Positions 1-5,143 of a stretch of DNA of 5,859 bases are shown piece by piece (the stretch's first letter is position 1; each line of letters starts with the position of its first letter). Source of the DNA: Gammaproteobacteria bacterium. GTDB lineage: Bacteria; Pseudomonadota; Gammaproteobacteria; HTCC5015. The translations under genes were made by a program, and so were the position numbers. The stretch spans positions 1 to 5,859 of the forward strand of contig JAHDBX010000129.1 of assembly GCA_020630145.1 (NCBI GenBank), given 5' to 3'. The notes under the pieces were generated by a model that ran no database searches, was not told where the DNA came from, and worked only from the letters and a program-made list of their open reading frames with translations.

Positions 1-646
1 GTAGGCCACGTTGTTCAAACTTCGTAGTGGGTCTTTGCAACCATGTTTTTACATCAGTATGTTCTTTAATTTCTTGGAACTGTGCATTTTCGATTATTTT
101 AGCACGAACATGTTGCGCATAATCGTCCCAATCGGTTGCAATATGTAGTATTCCATCCGATTTTAATTTCTTTTCCACAAGTTTTAACCACTCGTTTTGT
201 ACTTGACGGCGTTTGTAATGTTTCGTTTTGTGCCAAGGGTCAGGAAAAAATAGTTGCAAGCGATCAAGGCTCTGATTAGGAATATTATCCGTTAGCACAT
301 CAATCGCATCTTCACGCATAACACGTATATTGTTTACACCTGACTCTTCAATGCGGACTAATAAATTACCTACACCAGGCCCATGGACTTCAATGCCAAT
401 AAAATTCCACTCGGGATGCTCAACAGCCATTTGGTGTAAAGACTCACCATTACCAAAGCCAATTTCTAATAGGGTTGGGGCATCACGCTGAAAAATATCA
501 GCAAAATTAAAAATACGGCCGGTTTCGTGCTTTAAGCCATAAATTGGAAACTGTGTATCGAGTGCACGTTGCTGCCCTTGTGTTAAGCGGCCTTCGCGTA
601 ATACAAAGCTTTTAATCCGTCTAAAGTGAGATTTCTCAGTTGTCAT
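1..646 (-). CDS. trmB: tRNA (guanine-N7-)-methyltransferase TrmB, C-terminus cut by window edge
   Basis: This SAM-dependent cytoplasmic enzyme makes N7-methylguanosine at position 46 of the tRNA variable loop. The frame reads from an ATG at 646 to the window edge, giving 215 complete residues; E. coli TrmB is about 239, so only a short C-terminal piece is missing. Visible signatures are the SAM-binding glycine-rich motif LEIGFGNGESL (about 60-70), GIEVHGPG (84-91), the family hallmark FFPDPWHKTKHYKRR (about 133-147) that includes the catalytic Asp, TDWDDY (171-176) and the C-terminal TKFEQRG (208-214). All residues expected in an active enzyme appear present. The start lies 6 nt after the stop of the upstream hypothetical gene and has no clear Shine-Dalgarno sequence, so translational coupling with that gene is likely. 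The identification follows directly from the motifs. Confidence 0.97.
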   Translation of the reverse strand, partial: MTTEKSHFRRIKSFVLREGRLTQGQQRALDTQFPIYGLKHETGRIFNFADIFQRDAPTLLEIGFGNGESLHQMAVEHPEWNFIGIEVHGPGVGNLLVRIEESGVNNIRVMREDAIDVLTDNIPNQSLDRLQLFFPDPWHKTKHYKRRQVQNEWLKLVEKKLKSDGILHIATDWDDYAQHVRAKIIENAQFQEIKEHTDVKTWLQRPTTKFEQRGL

Positions 647-652
647 AATATA

Positions 653-1216
653 TTAACGTTTAATACTTTTAATTAGTTGGTCGGCAATACTATTGTCAAC
701 CTCATTAAACCAGATAATTTCTGGGTAGTGATGCCCTGCGGCTGCAAAACAACATAGCAAAAAGTCTCTAGGGTTGCGCCCAGAATTGTCACCATTGGGG
801 TGAAAAGGTGTCGAGGTATTTGCATGCCAAATGTCGCGTAAACGGCGTACTAAGTTCTTTTCCATAAAGCGCGTGGCCCGCTCTGAGGCAAAGTTAATAC
901 GTCCATCAATCAACTTATTCAGGGTATCGATCATTTTACTTAAGCGATAAGACATTTTTCCAGCAGGGTGGGGTAAACCCGCTAATAATTTACGACTTTT
1001 GTCTAAATGATGTCCCGCTTCTATATAAAGCCGCTTGTTCTGTTCGCCATCATTCTGCTGCTCTGAAAGGGCCGCTAATATATAGTCTAAAAAAGCCCGT
1101 TGTATAGCAGCGTCTATTTCTTCTTCAGACATGCGCTTAAAACCGAAGTTATGCACCATATTGGTGATTTCAGCAGGACTAAATAGTTTTTTTAATTGAA
1201 ATTGATTAGCCATCAT
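653..1216 (-). CDS. Hypothetical protein, cotranscribed with trmB
   Basis: I do not recognise this protein. From the chosen ATG (1216) it has 187 residues. The frame stays open upstream to a GTG at 1267 (204 residues), but neither start has a good ribosome-binding site. I prefer the ATG-ATG pair at 1216/1213 because the 51 extra bases hold part of a repeat cluster that looks regulatory. The protein is predicted mostly helical and soluble, with no signal peptide or membrane segment. Visible blocks, numbered from the GTG start, are an acidic helix SEEEIDAAIQRAFLDYILAA (47-66), a basic stretch KNLVRRLRDIW (137-147), a glycine/asparagine linker (158-165) and a C-terminal block DFLLCCFAAAGHHYPEIIWF (168-187) with paired Cys and His. 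The stop lies 6 nt before trmB, so the two are very likely one operon. A link to tRNA modification is only a guess from position. Confidence 0.8.
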   Translation of the reverse strand: MMANQFQLKKLFSPAEITNMVHNFGFKRMSEEEIDAAIQRAFLDYILAALSEQQNDGEQNKRLYIEAGHHLDKSRKLLAGLPHPAGKMSYRLSKMIDTLNKLIDGRINFASERATRFMEKNLVRRLRDIWHANTSTPFHPNGDNSGRNPRDFLLCCFAAAGHHYPEIIWFNEVDNSIADQLIKSIKR

Positions 1217-1251
1217 AAAATTCTTTGCTAAACTCAAGCCTACGTATTGGT

Positions 1252-1286
1252 ATGCGTTAAATACCACGCATTGAACATGCGTTAAA
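1252..1286. repeat. Cluster of three ATGCGT elements in alternating orientation
   Basis: The divergent intergenic region carries ATGCGT at 1252-1257, its reverse complement ACGCAT at 1266-1271, and ATGCGT again at 1277-1282. The two forward copies belong to an exact 10-bp direct repeat, ATGCGTTAAA, at 1252-1261 and 1277-1286, 25 bp apart start to start. The inner pair forms an inverted repeat with a 5-nt spacer. This arrangement is typical of a transcription-factor operator cluster. The regulator is unknown; it could act on the leftward hypothetical-trmB pair, the rightward small gene, or both. Confidence 0.45.
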
Positions 1287-1307
1287 AGTCCACTTATTCC
1301 TTATTTG

Positions 1308-1320
1308 GGAACAATGTTCC
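1308..1320. promoter_or_regulatory. Perfect 13-bp palindrome GGAACAATGTTCC before a ribosome-binding site
   Basis: The two 6-bp arms GGAACA and TGTTCC flank a single central A. The palindrome ends 2 nt before the AGGAG ribosome-binding site (1323-1327) of the 58-aa gene. It could be a DNA operator for a dimeric repressor, or an RNA hairpin in the leader that influences initiation. The sequence alone does not decide between these. Confidence 0.4.
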
Positions 1321-1334
1321 TCAGGAGAAGTGTT

Positions 1335-1511
1335 ATGGCTCAATATTATGTATACAGAGGTGTAAAATACACGAAAGACGGTCAAAAAAATACCCCGGTT
1401 AAAAATACTCGCTTAGAGAAAATTTACCGAGGTTTATCTTACTTGAAAATACGTCGCGAGACGCACCAAGTATGTGACCATGTTTATCGTGGAACTCATT
1501 ACATGGCGTAA
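1335..1511 (+). CDS. Small protein with three YRGxxY motifs (DUF4278-like)
   Basis: The function is unknown. The protein has 58 residues from the ATG at 1335, chosen because AGGAG (1323-1327) lies 7 nt upstream; an in-frame ATG at 1305 would place that Shine-Dalgarno sequence inside the gene. The sequence contains three copies of one hexapeptide pattern: YRGVKY (7-12), YRGLSY (31-36) and YRGTHY (51-56), joined by basic linkers. The YRG-x-x-Y pattern is a hallmark of the DUF4278 family of short proteins, which have no known function; I infer membership from the motif alone. The protein is strongly basic, has one Cys (47), and has no signal peptide or membrane segment. The gene is monocistronic: a strong terminator follows 18 nt after its stop, and a divergent regulatory region precedes it. 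Confidence 0.82.
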   Translation: MAQYYVYRGVKYTKDGQKNTPVKNTRLEKIYRGLSYLKIRRETHQVCDHVYRGTHYMA

Positions 1512-1527
1512 GCCAATTGTAGTCATT

Positions 1528-1557
1528 AAGGTCGGAGCTTGCTCCGACCTTTTATAT
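1528..1557 (+). terminator. Rho-independent terminator of the 58-aa gene
   Basis: A GC-rich perfect inverted repeat, GGTCGGAGC (1530-1538) and GCTCCGACC (1541-1549), closes on the sequence CTTG, which in RNA is a known stable tetraloop. Flanking A-T pairs (1528-1529 with 1550-1551) lengthen the stem to about 11 bp. It is followed by TTTTATAT. It lies 18 nt after the stop at 1511 and separates this gene from the cyclase gene downstream. Confidence 0.9.
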
Positions 1558-1632
1558 AAACAGATATTTATACAGGTATACCCACATTACTAAGGTAATA
1601 GCTCTATAAACTCTTTCACATAGAGGATACGT

Positions 1633-2613
1633 ATGCGTCAGCAAACTAACTTTAATGATACCGGTAATAACCTAATTTCTCAGCAGCGCAAAGAAATGTT
1701 TTCCGAAGAGGAGTTCAGAGTCGCGCGCTATGTTTTTATAGATATCGTCAATTACTCCGTACATCACTCAGAAACGCAGCGTGAAGTTATTCGCTCATTA
1801 AGTACCTGTGTATTAGCGGCTATACGCAGTGACCAATTTGATATAGACCATGAAGAATTGATGTTTCTACCCACCGGCGATGGTTTTTGTATAGCATTGC
1901 TTGGCGATAGGGGAGACCCTGCCTTAGTATTTGATTTAGCCCTGCGCATACTCGAACTAATTTATGTTGAAACCGAAAGCCGCGAAGATAAATACCAAGT
2001 AAGAATAGGTATTAACGAAAGCCGTGATGTAATTTACACCGACATTACAGGCAAGCGTAATATTTCTGGTGCAGGTATAAATATGGCGCAACGTATCATG
2101 GACTTAGGCGACGCCAATACCATATTAGCCTCAGAAAGCGTTGTTAGGCCGCTTAACCGGCGTAAATGGTTTAAGTTATACGACGGCGTGGATAAACATC
2201 GTAACCAATTTCCGGTTTATCAGTTTATTGGCAAAGATGATGAATCCATCCAAAAAAGCCGTTATTACTTTCGCAATAAAGCACCGTCTAAATTACGCGC
2301 GCGCAGCAATGACTTTGTGACGGCCTTATTGGCATTAGTGGGTGGTAGTTTAGGTTTGCATAGAATTTATAAAGGCCAATGGTGGGGTGTTATTTATCCT
2401 TACCTATTTCCGCTCAGTATAATATTAAGTATATGGGAAGCGATTTTAATATTGGCTGACCGTGATAGCAAAAGTAAAAACCGTGGTTACCGCCGACAAA
2501 TGGATTTTTATTTGCTAGGTATAATTTGTGTATGTACATCAGCCTATTTTTGGTGGCCAACAGTCATTAAATTAATACCTCATTTTAAAGACCTGCTTAA
2601 TGTACTGCTTTAA
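1633..2613 (+). CDS. Class III nucleotide cyclase-like domain fused to a TM2-type membrane domain
   Basis: This 326-aa protein has an N-terminal class III adenylate/guanylate cyclase-like domain (about 29-199) and a C-terminal membrane part. In the cyclase domain, FIDIVNYS (35-42) supplies the first metal-binding Asp (D37), PTGDGF (80-85) the second (D83), and SGAGINMAQRI (145-155) the transition-state Asn150 and Arg154 in the usual N-x-x-x-R spacing. The catalytic residues therefore look intact. The base-selecting positions do not: by alignment to these motifs, the usual Lys is Leu79 and the usual Asp/Thr is Asn143. Residues about 226-276 resemble a TM2 domain, with GGSLGLHRIYKGQWWG (237-252) between two hydrophobic helices. 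A third helix spans about 291-312, so the catalytic domain is probably a membrane-anchored cytosolic head. The start is supported by GAGG (1623-1626), 6 nt upstream. Cyclic-nucleotide synthesis is plausible, but the substrate is unknown and a non-catalytic role is possible. Confidence 0.85.
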   Translation: MRQQTNFNDTGNNLISQQRKEMFSEEEFRVARYVFIDIVNYSVHHSETQREVIRSLSTCVLAAIRSDQFDIDHEELMFLPTGDGFCIALLGDRGDPALVFDLALRILELIYVETESREDKYQVRIGINESRDVIYTDITGKRNISGAGINMAQRIMDLGDANTILASESVVRPLNRRKWFKLYDGVDKHRNQFPVYQFIGKDDESIQKSRYYFRNKAPSKLRARSNDFVTALLALVGGSLGLHRIYKGQWWGVIYPYLFPLSIILSIWEAILILADRDSKSKNRGYRRQMDFYLLGIICVCTSAYFWWPTVIKLIPHFKDLLNVLL

Positions 2614-2714
2614 TTAACAAAGTACCCAAATAAGTATCAAGAATAATCAGTACGTCTATCTTCTGTAACACCTATTCGTCACAGTGCTAAAATAAAAGAC
2701 CAATTTAAAAACAG

Positions 2715-2744
2715 GCAGCTAGGGTTTTATGACTATAAAGCTGC
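2715..2744 (+). promoter_or_regulatory. Hairpin-forming leader sequence before the MscS-type gene
   Basis: The outer arms GCAGC (2715-2719) and GCTGC (2740-2744) enclose inner arms TTTAT (2726-2730) and ATAAA (2735-2739) around a GACT loop, with an unpaired TAGGGT on the left. The structure lies in the 158-nt gap after the cyclase gene, 27 nt before the channel start. It has no T-tract, so it is not a standard terminator. TATAAA (2734-2739) within it could serve as a -10 element, but I see no convincing -35. It may be a regulatory hairpin or chance. Confidence 0.25.
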
Positions 2745-2771
2745 AAAATGTAATACCAAACAGAGGTAGGT

Positions 2772-3884
2772 ATGTCTGATTTTCAAACATTTTTTTCTAC
2801 TATAAAAAACTATCAATACTTATGGGTGCTAGAAGTATTTCTGCTGGTGTTCTTTACCCTATTAGCGGCCTTTTTCTTGCGCCGATTCTTAAAGCACCTC
2901 GAAAGCAAAGCACAAAAAACACATAACATGTGGGACGATGGTGTCGTTAACGCCTTGCAGTCACCGAGTTATTGGCTGGTATGGCTATTTGGTATTTCTT
3001 TTGCTGCAGATTTAGTTGCGGTGAATGCAGATTCCCCAATTTTAGCGCTTACTAATAAAGTCCGATCCATAGGCGTCATGATATTGCTTACATGGTTTTT
3101 AGTGCGTTTAATAAAGTCTATAGAGCTTAACTTAACCAGCCCTAAATACCACAAGCAACCCATGGATGCGACCACAGCCAAAGCATTAGGTAAATTATTA
3201 AGAGCATCTGTTGTTATTACAGCAGCATTAATGGTTGTACAAAATCTAGGTTATAGTATTTCAGGCGTATTGGCATTTGGTGGCATTGGTGGCTTGGCCA
3301 TAGGATTAGCCGCAAAAGATATGTTAGCCAACTTTTTTGGTGGCTTAACCGTTTATCTAGATAGGCCCTTTAAAGTAGGTGACTGGGTTCGCTCTCCAGA
3401 TAAAGAAATTGAAGGCACCGTTGAAGATATCGGTTGGCGTATTACCCGTATTCGTACTTTTGATAAACGCCCTTTATATGTACCTAACTCAACTTTTACA
3501 CAAATATCACTAGAAAACCCGTCGCGCATGTTAAACCGGCGTATTAAAGAAACCATCGGTATTCGTTATGATGACGCGCTAAAGATGGATAACATTCTTG
3601 CTGATGTTAAAGCCATGTTATTAGAGCACCCAGATATTGATAACACAAAAACCCTAATGGTGAACTTCAATAGCTTTGCGCCTTCGTCCTTAGACTTTTT
3701 TATTTATACCTTTACTAAAACAACCGTATGGGCTGAATACCATGACATCAAACAAGATGTATTATTGAAAATACTAAACATTATTGATGCGCATGGTGCG
3801 GAGTGTGCTTTCCCAACATCAACACTCCATATTGCCAGTACGAATGCAGAGCCAGAGTCAAAGCTAGAAACAGAAACAGCATAA
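2772..3884 (+). CDS. MscS-family mechanosensitive channel, YnaI type
   Basis: This is an inner-membrane channel of the small-conductance mechanosensitive family, which opens under membrane tension and releases solutes during hypo-osmotic shock. The 370 residues match E. coli YnaI (about 343 aa) along most of the length. The protein has about five membrane segments: near 17-37, 65-83, 97-115, 143-158 and the pore helix. The pore helix carries FGGIGGLAIGLAAKD (169-183) followed by NFFGGL (187-192). The MscS beta domain contains LDRPFKVGDWVRSPD (196-210) and IEGTVEDIGWRIT (213-225), then RPLYVPNS (233-240) and ENPSRM (248-253). The alpha-beta part includes FTKTTVWAEY (314-323). The C-terminal tail (357-370) is acidic and hydrophilic, and there is no cyclic-nucleotide-binding domain. 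The start is supported by GAGG (2763-2766), 5 nt upstream. The cyclase fusion lies 158 nt upstream on the same strand. Confidence 0.95.
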   Translation: MSDFQTFFSTIKNYQYLWVLEVFLLVFFTLLAAFFLRRFLKHLESKAQKTHNMWDDGVVNALQSPSYWLVWLFGISFAADLVAVNADSPILALTNKVRSIGVMILLTWFLVRLIKSIELNLTSPKYHKQPMDATTAKALGKLLRASVVITAALMVVQNLGYSISGVLAFGGIGGLAIGLAAKDMLANFFGGLTVYLDRPFKVGDWVRSPDKEIEGTVEDIGWRITRIRTFDKRPLYVPNSTFTQISLENPSRMLNRRIKETIGIRYDDALKMDNILADVKAMLLEHPDIDNTKTLMVNFNSFAPSSLDFFIYTFTKTTVWAEYHDIKQDVLLKILNIIDAHGAECAFPTSTLHIASTNAEPESKLETETA

Positions 3885-3928
3885 GTAAAAATGGCACTAA
3901 GTTTAATAAAGCGTTTGTATTTAAGGTG

Positions 3929-4522
3929 TTACTTGTGAGCAAAAATACCATGCAGAGCAGCAGGCTCAATTAGACCCTGCTCATCAATGGCTAAAAAGTA
4001 GGGCAGTTGCCAAGCTTGGGTTTTTTTACCCGATGTCGAAAATACCTTGCTTCCTTTAACACCTCTATCGCTGCTCCAAGGTGGAAAAACGCGAAACCCT
4101 GTTTTTCCTTTGCCTTTATCCGAAGAGACAATGCCTTTTTTAATTAAGAGTGTAGTGGGAAAAATAAATATGCCTTGTTTATGCTTCTGAATCAACTCAG
4201 CACTGCGCTCAATATTAGCGTCTTCCTCTACGTGAACAAACAAGTAGTCAAGATCACTTGATATTAAAGGAATAGGCTTATTACTCGCCGTAGTGGGTGA
4301 TGGCCGTTGCCAAACAGATAAAAAAGCGCCCGGCCTGTCAGGCGTAACATTCGCTTTTCTATACACAATATTTTTATTATGTAGAGTAAACGTTAAAGCT
4401 TCATACTTGGCATTTTCAGGAGCAGGGTCTAGTACAGGAGTTTGTGTTATTTCATAACCCGCTGAAACAAAGTTCTTCTGCAAAAGAGAGGTTAATGCAT
4501 TACGATAATCGCTATTCTTCAA
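3929..4522 (-). CDS. MepB family protein
   Basis: This protein belongs to the MepB family, named for the third gene of the staphylococcal mepRAB efflux operon; the biochemical role is unknown. The 197 residues cover the expected family length. Recognisable blocks are YEALTFTLHNKNIVYRKAN (40-58), PGAFLSVWQR (64-73), LDYLFVHVE (91-99), GIFIFPTTLLIKKGIVS (117-133), GFRVFPPWS (142-150) and KKTQAWQLPYFL (166-177). It is soluble, without a signal peptide. The start is TTG at 4522: no ATG or GTG is available, because an in-frame stop lies upstream and the protein has no internal Met. A GAG lies 9 nt upstream. No MepA-type efflux pump or MarR-type regulator is visible nearby, so the staphylococcal context is not conserved. 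The gene converges on the channel gene, with 44 nt between stops, and no clear terminator is seen there. Confidence 0.9.
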   Translation of the reverse strand: MKNSDYRNALTSLLQKNFVSAGYEITQTPVLDPAPENAKYEALTFTLHNKNIVYRKANVTPDRPGAFLSVWQRPSPTTASNKPIPLISSDLDYLFVHVEEDANIERSAELIQKHKQGIFIFPTTLLIKKGIVSSDKGKGKTGFRVFPPWSSDRGVKGSKVFSTSGKKTQAWQLPYFLAIDEQGLIEPAALHGIFAHK

Positions 4523-4538
4523 AAATATATACTCAAAT

Positions 4539-4569
4539 TTTATAAGGTGAATGGTGGTTTAGCTGTTAA
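4539..4569 (-). promoter_or_regulatory. Weak candidate promoter for the MepB-family gene
   Basis: Read on the minus strand, TTAACA (4569-4564) and TATAAA (4544-4539) resemble -35 and -10 boxes. The 19-nt spacer is longer than the optimal 17. Transcription from here would give a very short leader before the TTG start. The evidence is only similarity to the sigma70 consensus. Confidence 0.25.
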
Positions 4570-4591
4570 AACATATAGCTAGGTAAAATAT

Positions 4592-4607
4592 CAACTAGAA
4601 TTAGTTG
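4592..4607 (-). terminator. Possible weak terminator after the VF530-family gene
   Basis: The arms CAACTA and TAGTTG (6 bp, perfect) flank a 4-nt loop, just 4 nt after the stop of the upstream minus-strand gene. On the minus strand it is followed by ATATTTTA. The stem is AT-rich and the T-run short, so termination would be partial at best. It may allow some read-through into the MepB-family gene. Confidence 0.3.
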
Positions 4608-4611
4608 GACC

Positions 4612-5094
4612 TTATGGCTTATCTTTCCACTTTGCCCATGGGTCTGAAGACTTACTGCCTGAATGACTAGAAGTGTATGAATGATTACGTTTTGGTCGAT
4701 AATTTCTATTTGATCTCGAGTCATATTCTGCGGCTTTTTTAGCACGTTTCTCGCGTAGACGTTCTGCATCCTCTAAACTCAATTCAGCAGGTTCCCCTGC
4801 CGTTTGTCCCTCGGGAACAATGCGGTCTCTCGGTGGCAATTGAAATTGTTCATCAGACGCTTTAGGAAAACTTTTATATGTATACATATAAAAAGCTTCA
4901 AGCTTTTCACGTGCCCAATCCGTTTTTTTTAGAAACTTTACACTGGAATCAATACTTGGATTTTTGTTAAAGCAGTTGATATGTAGATAGGCATACAGAA
5001 TATCGAAGCCGTAGTAACTAACCAATTCCGTTAATAAATCTTTTAAACCAAGGCCGTGTAGTGGATTATTTTTGTAATGGCTTTCGTCACTCAT
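4612..5094 (-). CDS. VF530 family putative DNA-binding protein with long charged tail
   Basis: The N-terminal part matches the VF530 family (DUF2132), small alpha-helical proteins annotated as DNA-binding after the Vibrio fischeri founder. The domain spans about residues 9-70, with [20 protein letters not shown] (9-28), [20 protein letters not shown] (39-58) and the following [10 protein letters not shown]. The rest of the 160 residues is unlike the compact family, whose members are usually close to domain length. It comprises an acidic, Pro-rich part (80-110), a basic Arg/Lys helix (111-121), a Ser/Asn/Arg-rich low-complexity stretch (126-150) and a terminal [10 protein letters not shown]. 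The tail is probably disordered and could bind nucleic acid; that is inference. The ATG at 5094 is the natural start, although the nearest AGGG is about 14 nt away. The gene lies 35 nt after the 231-aa hypothetical gene. Confidence 0.88.
   Translation of the reverse strand: MSDESHYKNNPLHGLGLKDLLTELVSYYGFDILYAYLHINCFNKNPSIDSSVKFLKKTDWAREKLEAFYMYTYKSFPKASDEQFQLPPRDRIVPEGQTAGEPAELSLEDAERLREKRAKKAAEYDSRSNRNYRPKRNHSYTSSHSGSKSSDPWAKWKDKP
4872..4907. repeat. Two overlapping perfect palindromes inside the VF530-family gene
   Basis: The first palindrome, 4872-4893, is 22 bp with arms TTTTATATGTA and TACATATAAAA and no spacer. The second, 4891-4907, is AAAAGCTT and AAGCTTTT around a central C. They share three bases, so extruding one would compete with the other. 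Both lie in codons for about residues 63-75, at the end of the conserved domain. They could form cruciforms or strong mRNA hairpins, or result from AT-rich codon use by chance. Confidence 0.6.
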
Positions 5095-5114
5095 TGTTCA
5101 ATAAAATTCCCTTG

Positions 5115-5143
5115 AATAGCTGATGTTTATCAGCTATTTTTTT
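5115..5143 (+). terminator. Terminator-like hairpin facing rightward between two leftward genes
   Basis: The 10-bp perfect arms AATAGCTGAT (5115-5124) and ATCAGCTATT (5129-5138) flank a GTTT loop and are followed by five further T on the plus strand, which is the layout of an intrinsic terminator for rightward transcription. On the minus strand, the direction of both flanking genes, the stem is followed by CAAGGGAATTTT, with no immediate T-run. One arm contains the tandem stop codons of the 231-aa gene. It may block antisense transcription, act weakly in both directions, or stabilise the upstream mRNA end. Confidence 0.6.

Noticed and set aside
1273..1284. GAACATGCGTTA, close to the Gram-positive LexA (SOS) box GAAC-N4-GTTC
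   Set aside because: The last arm position is wrong, and gammaproteobacterial LexA uses CTG-N10-CAG. The ATGCGT repeat cluster explains the sequence better.
1586..1610. ATTAC-TAAG-GTAAT inverted repeat and TATAAA upstream of the cyclase gene, as promoter or operator
   Set aside because: The arms are only 5 bp and no -35 element stands at a proper distance, so it is too weak to list as a feature.
1764..1949. 61-aa minus-strand reading frame
   Set aside because: It is antisense to the well-supported cyclase domain and shows no features of its own.
1633..3884. Calling the cyclase and channel genes a confirmed Pycsar defence system
   Set aside because: YnaI-type channels are not known Pycsar effectors, no other defence gene is visible, and the cyclase substrate cannot be read from sequence.
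3885..3928. Terminator between the convergent channel and MepB-family genes
   Set aside because: I found no stem with a following T-run on either strand in these 44 bases.
3781..3969. 62-aa hydrophobic reading frame on the minus strand, which could look like a small membrane protein
   Set aside because: It is antisense to the polar tail of the channel gene and overlaps the end of the MepB-family gene. Its hydrophobicity comes from complementing acidic and polar codons, and it has no ribosome-binding site.
4566..4769. 67-aa minus-strand reading frame
   Set aside because: It is a shifted frame within the tail of the VF530-family gene, without its own start signal.
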